From NCBI GenBank assembly GCA_025774735.1, contig JALGZU010000270.1, forward strand, positions 1-8,642: a stretch of 8,642 bases of DNA, read 5' to 3'. The stretch is from a candidate division LCP-89 bacterium (lineage in GTDB: Bacteria; Electryoneota; B3-LCP). The notes beneath the pieces are model-generated. The model saw only the letters and a list, made by a program, of their open reading frames with translations, had not been told where the DNA came from and did not search any database. A program made the position numbers and the translations under genes. Positions 1 through 5,618 of this stretch are shown here, one piece after another (the stretch's first letter is position 1; the number at the start of each line of letters is the position of its first letter).

Positions 1-48
1 GGTAGTTACGTTTTCACTGTAATGGGAAGCCCTACTGCGGGACCATAG
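1..48 (+). CDS. Possible 3' end of an upstream gene (partial)
   Basis: The first frame is open from base 1 to a TAG at 46-48 and encodes only 15 residues (GSYVFTVMGSPTAGP). It stops 16 bases before the next start, the spacing seen between other genes here. The stretch SYVFT resembles SYVYT near the end of the small beta-rich protein at 3845-4207, so this could be the tail of another member of that family. Fifteen residues are too few to establish that, and an open frame of this length can occur by chance. Confidence 0.35.
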   Translation, partial: GSYVFTVMGSPTAGP

Positions 49-64
49 ATAGAAGGAGATTGAT

Positions 65-862
65 ATGCCTAATAGAGTTGGTCCGATAGCTACCATAGCG
101 ATTCTCGCTGCCGGGGGTGCGGCAGTAATACTAAGCGGTGGCGAAGAAATCACTGGAGGTGATGGTGGTACTCCGGTTGTTGAAGAAGTTCAACTTACTG
201 AAGCCGATGTTTGTCCTCGGGCGATTCGCACTCCTACTGGCAGAATGGTACGTGTCGTTGGTGTCGAATCAAAGGGTGGAAATTCGGAGGTCAAGGACAC
301 CGAGGTCGGACGAGTGGTGGAAGTCGTAGAGCTTCCATCGAACGCGATTTGTCATGCAATCGTGGATGCGAGGCCGAAGGCAAAATCCCAGTTTTTTCCT
401 GACGGAAACGAGTACGTCGGAAACGTACCGGATATCCCTGCGCTCAAAGATTGTTATGGCAAGGCATCATGGCCGGTCATGATCTCTGGTTCTTGTCTTT
501 CAGGCCCGGTTGGAAGTTGCCACTGGTCGATGCTACTTAAAGGAGAGTGTTGCAAGATCGTGGGCGATCTCCCCCAGTACGAGGGATCAACTCTCAAGGA
601 GATTCTTGCAAAACCAATTACGATTCAGCGACGAATACTACGAACGAAAGGAAGGTGTATCGGAGATGAAGGACAACAAATCGATTGCACGGTGCCAATC
701 GGAGATCCGAAAGCTATTGCCAACGCTCCGGTATTCATTTCCCACGGATGGGCAGGACGCCAAGATCTCAACTTCGTTCCTGGCAAGTGGGATTCGCAAG
801 CTGAGAAACATGTACCCGAAGACAGATATACCATGCCAGAGGGTGTAGGGGGGCCTCCGTGA
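65..862 (+). CDS. Membrane-anchored Cys-rich exported protein, unknown function
   Basis: This 265-residue protein is not a family I recognise. The ATG follows a strong AAGGAG site with 6-base spacing. Residues 7-24 are an uncharged hydrophobic stretch, read as a signal anchor or signal peptide. A Gly/acidic linker (25-36) follows, then a hydrophilic domain. It has nine cysteines (50, 96, 130, 144, 152, 162, 163, 198, 208), five of them within residues 144-198, which suggests a disulfide-stabilised domain outside the cytoplasm. The C-terminus is Pro/Gly-rich. The stop codon overlaps the next gene's GTG by four bases, so translation is probably coupled to two further membrane-anchored proteins. 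Inference: a virion surface or membrane protein that may partner the two downstream products. The gene is surely coding; its function is unknown. Confidence 0.85.
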   Translation: MPNRVGPIATIAILAAGGAAVILSGGEEITGGDGGTPVVEEVQLTEADVCPRAIRTPTGRMVRVVGVESKGGNSEVKDTEVGRVVEVVELPSNAICHAIVDARPKAKSQFFPDGNEYVGNVPDIPALKDCYGKASWPVMISGSCLSGPVGSCHWSMLLKGECCKIVGDLPQYEGSTLKEILAKPITIQRRILRTKGRCIGDEGQQIDCTVPIGDPKAIANAPVFISHGWAGRQDLNFVPGKWDSQAEKHVPEDRYTMPEGVGGPP

Positions 863-1167
863 AGAAAACCTGGGTTCCCATAATAGTATCGATCATCTCT
901 TTACTCACCGCGCTAGGCGTGGCATGGATTCAGACCGGGAGCGTGACCAAAGAGGATCATGCACACACAGAGAACCAGGTGAATCATAAATTGATGCCTG
1001 GGATGGAAGATAAGTTGACCGATCTCGCCGTGAAGCTTTCCAAGTTGGAAGGAAAAATTGAGGTCATGGAGAAGATGATAGAAAAACCTGGCGCAATGAA
1101 GCCACCGACACCTATGAAAATAGTACCGAGAGTAAAACTTCCACGACTCGAACAGAGAGCGTACTAA
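859..1167 (+). CDS. Single-pass membrane protein with coiled coil
   Basis: This 102-residue protein starts at a GTG inside the GTGA overlap with the upstream stop. A G-rich stretch (846-853) is the only ribosome binding site, so coupling is likely. Residues 5-24 form one transmembrane segment after a MKK start, giving N-in/C-out topology. Residues 50-76 form a coiled coil with hydrophobic residues at L53, L56, L60, L63, I67, M70 and I74, a regular 3-4 heptad pattern. A Pro-rich basic tail (77-102) follows. A short anchor carrying an oligomerising helix suggests a trimeric or dimeric stalk, or a spanin-like envelope-bridging protein. The sequence does not decide between these. Its stop overlaps the next start by one base (TAATG). 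Confidence 0.8.
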   Translation: MKKTWVPIIVSIISLLTALGVAWIQTGSVTKEDHAHTENQVNHKLMPGMEDKLTDLAVKLSKLEGKIEVMEKMIEKPGAMKPPTPMKIVPRVKLPRLEQRAY

Positions 1168-3794
1168 TGAAAAAAAGTAAGTGGATGAAGGAAAACATCT
1201 GGTGGATGATCTGGATCTGCATCATAATTGCGATTTTTCTGCTGGTTCTTCTCACGCCCTCACCAGCGATGGGACAGTCATGTCCCGGTGACTACGGTTG
1301 CGCCCAGTTCTATCGAAACGATGCATGGCCGAGGGACGGGCTGATCGATCACTGGACTCTGGATCCCGGAGTTCAAGGAGATATCACTAACGATCTGGGA
1401 GATTTCGAGACCTGGACCGGTGCTGAGGGTGGATGCACCGATTGTCCTACTGGTTGGACTTGCGACTGTACAACCTTCGGTGGTGACATTAATAGCGAGA
1501 GCACTACCATTTACAAATCAGACACGTCAGCTAGACTCGACGCTACCGGCGACATCCATTCATTATTGGCTTACTCTACTGATTACGAGGCGAACGTTTG
1601 TTATCAATTCGATTTTTGTTACGCAGGTGAGGATGGAACGGAAGATCTCAGATTACTGGCTGGTAACAATACATTTTTGGATACTTTCAATTGGGCAACC
1701 GACACATGGGCCGCAGGGCAAAGTCTATTTCTTACCAACATCGGTACTGCTTGGACCTGTACCACAACCTATTTAACCACTGGAGGAGCGGCTAAAAATA
1801 ATTATTTGTTCATACTTTATCCTGGAAGTGCAGATGGCACATACATCTATGTGGACAACGTAAGATTTCAACGGTTGAACAATTGTTCTATAACTGGATC
1901 AAGAGACAATGTGCTTTCTGTTCCGGTAACGAGTGATCAGCAGTGGGGTCACTCTGAGGTATTACTCCCACGTACAGGCACCGGGCCTGCGTACAAGACC
2001 GGGATGGTGCTCGACGGGACGGACGACTACTTGAACTGCGCCGACGCGACCTGTGAGATGGACCCGGTGAACTGGGACAGCGGCGGGTACTTCAGCGTGG
2101 GGTGCCGGGTGGTGGCGGACACGGTAGCAGCGGGGACGGATTATTTGATCTCGAAATATGGTGGTGCAGGAAGCAGAAGTTGGGAAATTCATAGGTCCAC
2201 GTCATCCATTTTTTTCAATGTTTCAGATGATGGAACAAATACCGATTCCAATAGCGTAGATTTTCTTGTTGCAGATGTCCTTCATAGTTTTGTGAGTACG
2301 TGGGATCCTTCGGGTGGATCTGGCGCGTGTGAAAATAACATTTACTACAACGCATATCAGACCGATACCGATGCGACGATGACCGAGTGCATCCCATTCA
2401 ACACGGCTGTCGATTTTCAAGTGGGTTCTTTACTTGGAATATCTCCGTGGGACGGCTCCATTCTTGAATGTGTTTTGTGGGAAAAAGAACTAAGCGCGAT
2501 CGAGGCCAACAAGTATATCTCCCCCTACTTCCCCGGCACCGATTATGCCGATGGTTTTTATGTGGACACTTGTAGCCAGGCGGCATCTCACGCCACCTGC
2601 TCGACCCAGAAGTGCCGCGATGGTACTCCCAATGCTTGTCAGGCCGAGGGGACCGGGGCGATGGCAATCTTTGGGCAGTATACAGAAATCACTGAAAACA
2701 ATTCGTTCGAGACCGATGCTGGCACAGATGATGCTCCTAACTGGAATGATTGGACTGAGACCGAGGTTGCTGGTGATGGAACGAGTAATATAACTGCTTA
2801 CCGTGCAGATGTGAAGCATGGAGACATAGCGGCTCGTCTTTCTATTACAGGAACAACTGCAACCGCATCATTAAGAGGAGAATGTGAAACCGTTGGTATA
2901 GGTGCAGATTTGTATATTTATTTGGATGCTATCTCATTTTTAGGACTCACCGCGACAATGACTATTGTGCTCACTGAGTTCGATACCGCTGCATGTGCTA
3001 CCGAGCTTGCAACCCAAACAATTTATTCAGGAACGGTTACGGAGTACCATGAGATCTATGGTGGTCTTATTGATACATGGAACGGATCAACTAGTTCGTA
3101 CTACATCACTATAACACTACAGACCGGTGCAGGAGATGTTATCATCGATACTGTATCGGTAAAAGCAGCATCATATTTTACTCCGTGGATTGAAAATCCA
3201 TCAGGTTCAGGTACGACTACAGCAAATTCCCGTCAATACGAACTTCACAATCCGCTTTCTGATTATTGTGAATCCGAAGACGACGATTGTTACGCGAGCG
3301 GATTCTGCGCGAGCGCGTGGGTATATACTGATTGGGCGGGGGATGACGGGGTGTATCACACATTTATCGACGTTCCGGGTACTGCTGGAAATAATAATCG
3401 GTGGCGGATTGTCAAAAACAGCAATGACACAACGCAGTTTCATTTTTATAGTGCCGCTGCCAATAACTATAATCGTTACTCGGCCACTTTGACTGACACC
3501 TCTTTCACGGCTGGTGGGTGGAAATATATAGAAGTTTGTACTGACAACTCGACGTTGACGAAGGCGCATCACTATAATCATGACAATGCAACCTGGTATG
3601 ATTGGAACTCCACGGCTGGCGGTGCATTCGCGGTGCAAGACGGACAATCGAGTGACATGCATATCGGGCATGGAGCGAATGCTAACTACTGCGACTGCTA
3701 CCAACCCGAGATCCATATCTCGCCTTACAACGCGATCTACCCAAACCAAGGTTTTAACAGTGGGAATCCCCCGGTAAACGGGAGTCCTTATTAA
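1167..3794 (+). CDS. Large exported protein with duplicated carbohydrate-binding-like and LamG-like modules
   Basis: An 875-residue surface protein. Residues 11-29 are strongly hydrophobic, followed by P-S-P-A-M-G-Q with a possible signal peptidase site after G36, so it is either secreted or N-terminally anchored. The rest reads as two rounds of the same layout. Residues ~75-235 resemble CBM4/9-type jelly rolls: a GDFETW-type opening, PTGW, SARLDATG, and a closing VDNVRF. Residues ~278-455 resemble a LamG/concanavalin-like domain: VLDGTDDYLNCAD, then DGSILECVLWEKELSAIEANKYI. A Cys-rich linker spans ~457-505. A second CBM-like module (~508-670: NNSFETD, then VIIDTVSV) and a second LamG-like module (~675-862) follow. 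Such modules usually bind glycans, so a host-receptor or adhesion role (spike or fibre-like) is likely. I see no catalytic motif. Domain calls are by pattern only. Codon use changes abruptly inside the gene (see findings). Confidence 0.85.
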   Translation: MKKSKWMKENIWWMIWICIIIAIFLLVLLTPSPAMGQSCPGDYGCAQFYRNDAWPRDGLIDHWTLDPGVQGDITNDLGDFETWTGAEGGCTDCPTGWTCDCTTFGGDINSESTTIYKSDTSARLDATGDIHSLLAYSTDYEANVCYQFDFCYAGEDGTEDLRLLAGNNTFLDTFNWATDTWAAGQSLFLTNIGTAWTCTTTYLTTGGAAKNNYLFILYPGSADGTYIYVDNVRFQRLNNCSITGSRDNVLSVPVTSDQQWGHSEVLLPRTGTGPAYKTGMVLDGTDDYLNCADATCEMDPVNWDSGGYFSVGCRVVADTVAAGTDYLISKYGGAGSRSWEIHRSTSSIFFNVSDDGTNTDSNSVDFLVADVLHSFVSTWDPSGGSGACENNIYYNAYQTDTDATMTECIPFNTAVDFQVGSLLGISPWDGSILECVLWEKELSAIEANKYISPYFPGTDYADGFYVDTCSQAASHATCSTQKCRDGTPNACQAEGTGAMAIFGQYTEITENNSFETDAGTDDAPNWNDWTETEVAGDGTSNITAYRADVKHGDIAARLSITGTTATASLRGECETVGIGADLYIYLDAISFLGLTATMTIVLTEFDTAACATELATQTIYSGTVTEYHEIYGGLIDTWNGSTSSYYITITLQTGAGDVIIDTVSVKAASYFTPWIENPSGSGTTTANSRQYELHNPLSDYCESEDDDCYASGFCASAWVYTDWAGDDGVYHTFIDVPGTAGNNNRWRIVKNSNDTTQFHFYSAAANNYNRYSATLTDTSFTAGGWKYIEVCTDNSTLTKAHHYNHDNATWYDWNSTAGGAFAVQDGQSSDMHIGHGANANYCDCYQPEIHISPYNAIYPNQGFNSGNPPVNGSPY

Positions 3795-3844
3795 TGATCT
3801 TGACGTATTCTAGTCAGGGTGGACAATAGGAGAAGGGAGAAAAC

Positions 3845-4207
3845 ATGCCTTTGACACCGGCAAAATTGCAAGACATCCAAAACGTGAGTGTTACTGTTCC
3901 AAACGGAGCATCTTTCGGAACCACTGAGTACGATCACAACCTGGTAAATCAATTTGGACAGGTTCTTGCTCCTTCCACAATAATTCCAGTTCTCATCGGG
4001 AGCAATGGTGCTCCGATGGGAGATATAAGTTATCTGGCCTTAAGGTCTGGAGATGAGACCTACGGAACCATCGATGACGACAAAGCAATCATAGCTGTTG
4101 AGTGTGCTAGTGTAAACAATTCTGGAAGCAGTTATGTTTATACCTTTCGAGTAACCAGCATTCGCTGGCACTCGATTCAGGGTAGCGATCTGGGTGATGG
4201 CAGTTAA
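3845..4207 (+). CDS. Small beta-rich protein, probable minor structural protein (family member A)
   Basis: This 120-residue protein follows a purine-rich ribosome binding site (AAGGGAG, 5-base spacing). It has no signal peptide or membrane segment. It alternates hydrophobic and polar residues as beta-strands do (QNVSVTVPNGASFGT, YVYTFRVTSI), and its opening, a strand then N/P-N-G then another strand, resembles small phage structural or decoration proteins, though I cannot name a family. The next gene is a shortened paralogue: both share MP, L-x-x-(I/V)-Q, a V-T-V/T-I-T strand, N-G-A, and the ending (F/V)RVTS...HSIQ. The gene beginning at 8526 may be a third relative. A 50-base gap separates it from the LamG gene, so it may be translated independently. 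Role in attachment or the capsid surface is inference. Confidence 0.8.
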   Translation: MPLTPAKLQDIQNVSVTVPNGASFGTTEYDHNLVNQFGQVLAPSTIIPVLIGSNGAPMGDISYLALRSGDETYGTIDDDKAIIAVECASVNNSGSSYVYTFRVTSIRWHSIQGSDLGDGS

Positions 4208-4223
4208 TTCTTACTCATAACTG
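4201..4223 (+). other. Hairpin overlapping the stop codon of the 3845-4207 gene
   Basis: CAGTTA (4201-4206) pairs with TAACTG (4218-4223) around an 11-base loop. The TAA stop (4205-4207) lies in the left arm and loop. The stem is AT-rich and weak with no T-tract after it, so alone it would be ignored. It is listed because four genes here have an inverted repeat at the stop. Confidence 0.35.
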
Positions 4224-4237
4224 AAAAGGAGAACGAT

Positions 4238-4421
4238 ATGCCCCAAGCGAATCTTACCAGCGTTCAAACCGTGACCATCACTATGTTGAACGGTGCTCAC
4301 ACCGGCCAGGTTACGGTAACTCATGGTCTTCAAGATTGCGGCAGTTGCCGATCTCACTTACACCGTGCGAGTGACCAGCATGTATCATCACTCCATTCAA
4401 AGCAGAGACCACACGGCGTAG
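4238..4421 (+). pseudogene. Truncated, frameshifted paralogue of the 3845-4207 gene
   Basis: A good ribosome binding site (AAGGAG, 6-base spacing) precedes an ATG. The first ~33 residues (MPQANLTSVQTVTITMLNGA, then HTGQVTVTHGLQD) align with the N-terminus of the upstream small protein. After that the starting frame reads an unrelated 64-residue product ending at 4432. The +1 frame instead gives ADLTYTVRVTSMYHHSIQ and a TAG at 4419-4421, matching the upstream protein's C-terminus (YVYTFRVTSIRWHSIQ). From start to homologous stop it is 179 bases shorter than its relative, so roughly 55 middle codons are missing and the frame is broken by the same event. The homologous stop directly abuts the next ATG (TAGATG), which supports it as the ancestral end. 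This is either a decayed duplicate or an assembly collapse between similar copies. Confidence 0.7.
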
Positions 4422-4808
4422 ATGAACGATAGAGACAAAAAAGACATCGCGGAGATCGTGGCTCTGGCCTTTAAAACCAGATCAAGGCTAGAGCCACATC
4501 TTCGTCCTGTCACTGCTGGTGAGTGCAATACCAAGCATGGCGAGGTTCTCACCAAGCTTGAAGCGGTTCACACAGATGTCTTGGGTCATCTATCGTGGCA
4601 CAATGGAATTCGTGAAGAGAAATCTGGTGAATATGATCGGATAAATCAGAAGTGGGCCAAGGCAGGAACGGTTGCTAAATGGGCAGCGGTCATTCTTACA
4701 ATCAGCATAACAGTTGGAAGCTGTGTTTGGGGAGTAGCCAAAATTTCTGCGTTAGCAGAGGAAGTTGCTCAAAAGGTGAATGGTTATGAGTCGCCGAAGA
4801 ATCCGTAG
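4422..4808 (+). CDS. Small protein with C-terminal transmembrane segment
   Basis: A 128-residue protein. The N-terminal ~85 residues are charged and helical. Residues 87-106 (AAVILTISITVGSCVWGVAK region) are a single transmembrane segment, followed by a short polar tail. C35, H39, H50, H56 and H60 are spaced as C-x3-H and H-x3-H, which could bind metal, but this is only a pattern. The ATG has no convincing ribosome binding site and directly follows the ancestral stop of the upstream pseudogene, so translation may originally have depended on reinitiation. The upstream frameshifted reading ends at 4432, just inside this gene, so coupling may still work. The topology recalls small phage lysis or virion membrane proteins with a soluble helical head. 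No family is assigned. Confidence 0.75.
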   Translation: MNDRDKKDIAEIVALAFKTRSRLEPHLRPVTAGECNTKHGEVLTKLEAVHTDVLGHLSWHNGIREEKSGEYDRINQKWAKAGTVAKWAAVILTISITVGSCVWGVAKISALAEEVAQKVNGYESPKNP

Positions 4809-5043
4809 AAGTAGAAACATGTCGCCGCCGACTCGAGAGATACGTCGGGCACCGATATCATTAGAGGATGCGGTTAAGCGAGCGCAGAACGTAGCTGATT
4901 CTGCTCAGGCCAAGGTGAAAACGCTTTCTTACTATCTCGACATCATCAGACCTCAGATCAACGTCGGGCTTCCGAGTGTACAGCCTATTGTTGAAAAGCT
5001 CGAATCGATCTTCAGGAAACTTGAAAATCTTTGGGAGGAATAA
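4786..5043 (+). CDS. Small protein with basic N-terminus and helical region
   Basis: An 85-residue protein. An ATG at 4780 is also in frame, but the AAGGTG at 4773-4778 sits 7 bases from the ATG at 4786 and only 1 from 4780, so I chose 4786. It overlaps the preceding gene by 23 bases. Residues 1-21 contain nine Arg (MSRRRIRRSR then REIRR), a likely nucleic-acid or membrane-surface contact. Residues ~25-85 are helical with heptad-like hydrophobics interrupted by LPSVQP. There is no transmembrane segment. Its place among membrane proteins and ahead of a strongly basic protein suggests a virion component, but this is inference. Confidence 0.7.
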   Translation: MSRRRIRRSRNMSPPTREIRRAPISLEDAVKRAQNVADSAQAKVKTLSYYLDIIRPQINVGLPSVQPIVEKLESIFRKLENLWEE

Positions 5044-5044
5044 A

Positions 5045-5389
5045 ATGGTAGAGGACAAAATACTTGAGCTTCTGGCCGACATCAATCATGTCTACACGAT
5101 GATCACCATTTTCTCTGTGTTAACCATTCTCCGCTACACCGGCCCGGTAGCCAAATTCCTGTTCAGTGACAAGTGGAAGTGGTTGGTGACTCCGATCAAC
5201 CTCGCGCTGGCATCTCTATGTATCTTCGGATTCGGCATGACCAGCTTTAAAACGATGGGAGGAAAAGTCCTCATCACCCTTCTTATCACTGCCGTCACGA
5301 TTATGGCTTACGAGGCGATTCTCAAGTACGTGGTTCGCCTGGTAGAGACCAAAATACTCAAGAAAACCAAGAAGTTGAACGGTGGGTAA
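5045..5389 (+). CDS. Three-TM membrane protein, holin-like topology
   Basis: A 114-residue protein. The frame is open from farther upstream, but the ATG at 5045 has a strong GGGAGGA site 6 bases before it and lies one base after the previous stop, so it is the start. Hydrophobic segments lie at about residues 16-40, 46-65 and 74-93, and the C-terminus is Lys-rich (ILKKTKKLNGG). Size, three TM segments and a charged cytoplasmic tail fit a class I holin, the pore former that times lysis. A structural membrane protein of a lipid-containing virion fits equally well. No endolysin is visible nearby, which weakens the holin reading. It is the last gene before the 229-base leader. Confidence 0.8.
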   Translation: MVEDKILELLADINHVYTMITIFSVLTILRYTGPVAKFLFSDKWKWLVTPINLALASLCIFGFGMTSFKTMGGKVLITLLITAVTIMAYEAILKYVVRLVETKILKKTKKLNGG

Positions 5390-5407
5390 CGAGTCTGCTC
5401 GGTTTCC

Positions 5408-5436
5408 TTGACAGCACTATCTACCCAAGTTACCCT
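5408..5436 (+). promoter_or_regulatory. Candidate sigma70-type promoter
   Basis: TTGACA (5408-5413) is a perfect -35 box. Seventeen bases later is TACCCT (5431-5436), which matches TATAAT only at the first, second and last positions, a poor -10. Transcription would start near 5443 and give a leader of about 175 bases. A phage-encoded or alternative sigma factor could tolerate this -10. The weak -10 limits confidence. Confidence 0.3.
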
Positions 5437-5496
5437 TGATTCATAGGCAGTTGTTCTTTCAAAACCCTATCTTGGCCTGACTTGATCAGTCGGTAA

Positions 5497-5514
5497 ACCA
5501 GCCCCCTTGCTGGT
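5497..5514 (+). other. Leader hairpin
   Basis: ACCAGC (5497-5502) pairs with GCTGGT (5509-5514) around CCCCTT. GG at 5492-5493 can pair with CC at 5516-5517 to lengthen it. The GCCCCCTTG core recurs in the hairpin at 7812-7838 before another structural gene. Confidence 0.45.
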
Positions 5515-5536
5515 GCCAGGAGCGGTTCCGGACTTG

Positions 5537-5598
5537 AAGGGGAGTCCAGTTACCATGGTCTACATGAGTAGGCCCCGGTAGTTGGACTCCCCTTTTTT
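5537..5598 (+). terminator. Strong intrinsic terminator, possible attenuator
   Basis: Bases 5537-5554 pair with 5577-5594 in an 18-bp stem: 12 perfect pairs (AAGGGGAGTCCA with TGGACTCCCCTT), two G-U pairs, then four more Watson-Crick pairs. A 22-base apical loop and a T6 run (5593-5598) complete it. This is a textbook Rho-independent terminator for the upstream operon. It ends only 20 bases before the next ATG, so downstream expression needs read-through or antitermination. A competing 5-bp hairpin is possible because GGACT at 5530-5534 can pair with AGTCC at 5543-5547, which belongs to the terminator's left arm. Confidence 0.8.
5555..5581 (+). CDS. Possible 8-codon leader peptide inside the terminator
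   Basis: An AAGGGGAG ribosome binding site (5537-5544, the terminator's left arm) lies 10 bases before an ATG at 5555. It opens a mini-ORF reading MVYMSRPR and ending at TAG 5579-5581 in the right arm. Two of eight codons are Arg (AGG, CGG), just ahead of a gene that needs Arg in extreme amounts. A ribosome bound or stalled here would stop the terminator from folding. Mini-ORFs this short arise by chance, so this is a hypothesis. Confidence 0.25.
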   Translation: MVYMSRPR

Positions 5599-5618
5599 GT
5601 TCGGGGAAGGAAAGAGAG

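Larger units (their letters stand above)
5390..5618 (+). promoter_or_regulatory. 229-base leader region of the basic-protein gene
   Basis: This is the largest gene-free stretch in the window. In order it holds a short CGAG/CTCG inverted repeat touching the previous stop (5390-5401), a perfect TTGACA at 5408-5413, the motif ACCCAAGTTACCC (5423-5435), a 6-bp hairpin (5497-5514), an 18-bp terminator-like hairpin with T6 (5537-5598) and the ribosome binding site AAGGA (5607-5611). No room for a promoter remains between the terminator and the gene, so expression must pass through the hairpin. Confidence 0.6.

Noticed and set aside
3207..3749. Minus-strand open frame (180 codons) inside the LamG gene
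   Set aside because: It is fully inside a convincing + strand gene, with Val/Arg-rich composition typical of antisense translation.
3800..3827. Promoter-like TTGACG and GACAAT before the 3845 gene
   Set aside because: Transcription would begin within the ribosome binding site, leaving no functional leader, and the -10 box matches at only four of six positions.
4320..4421. Programmed +1 frameshift in the 4238 gene
   Set aside because: About 55 middle codons are missing compared with the paralogue, and I see no slippery sequence or stimulatory structure, so a deletion explains the break more simply.
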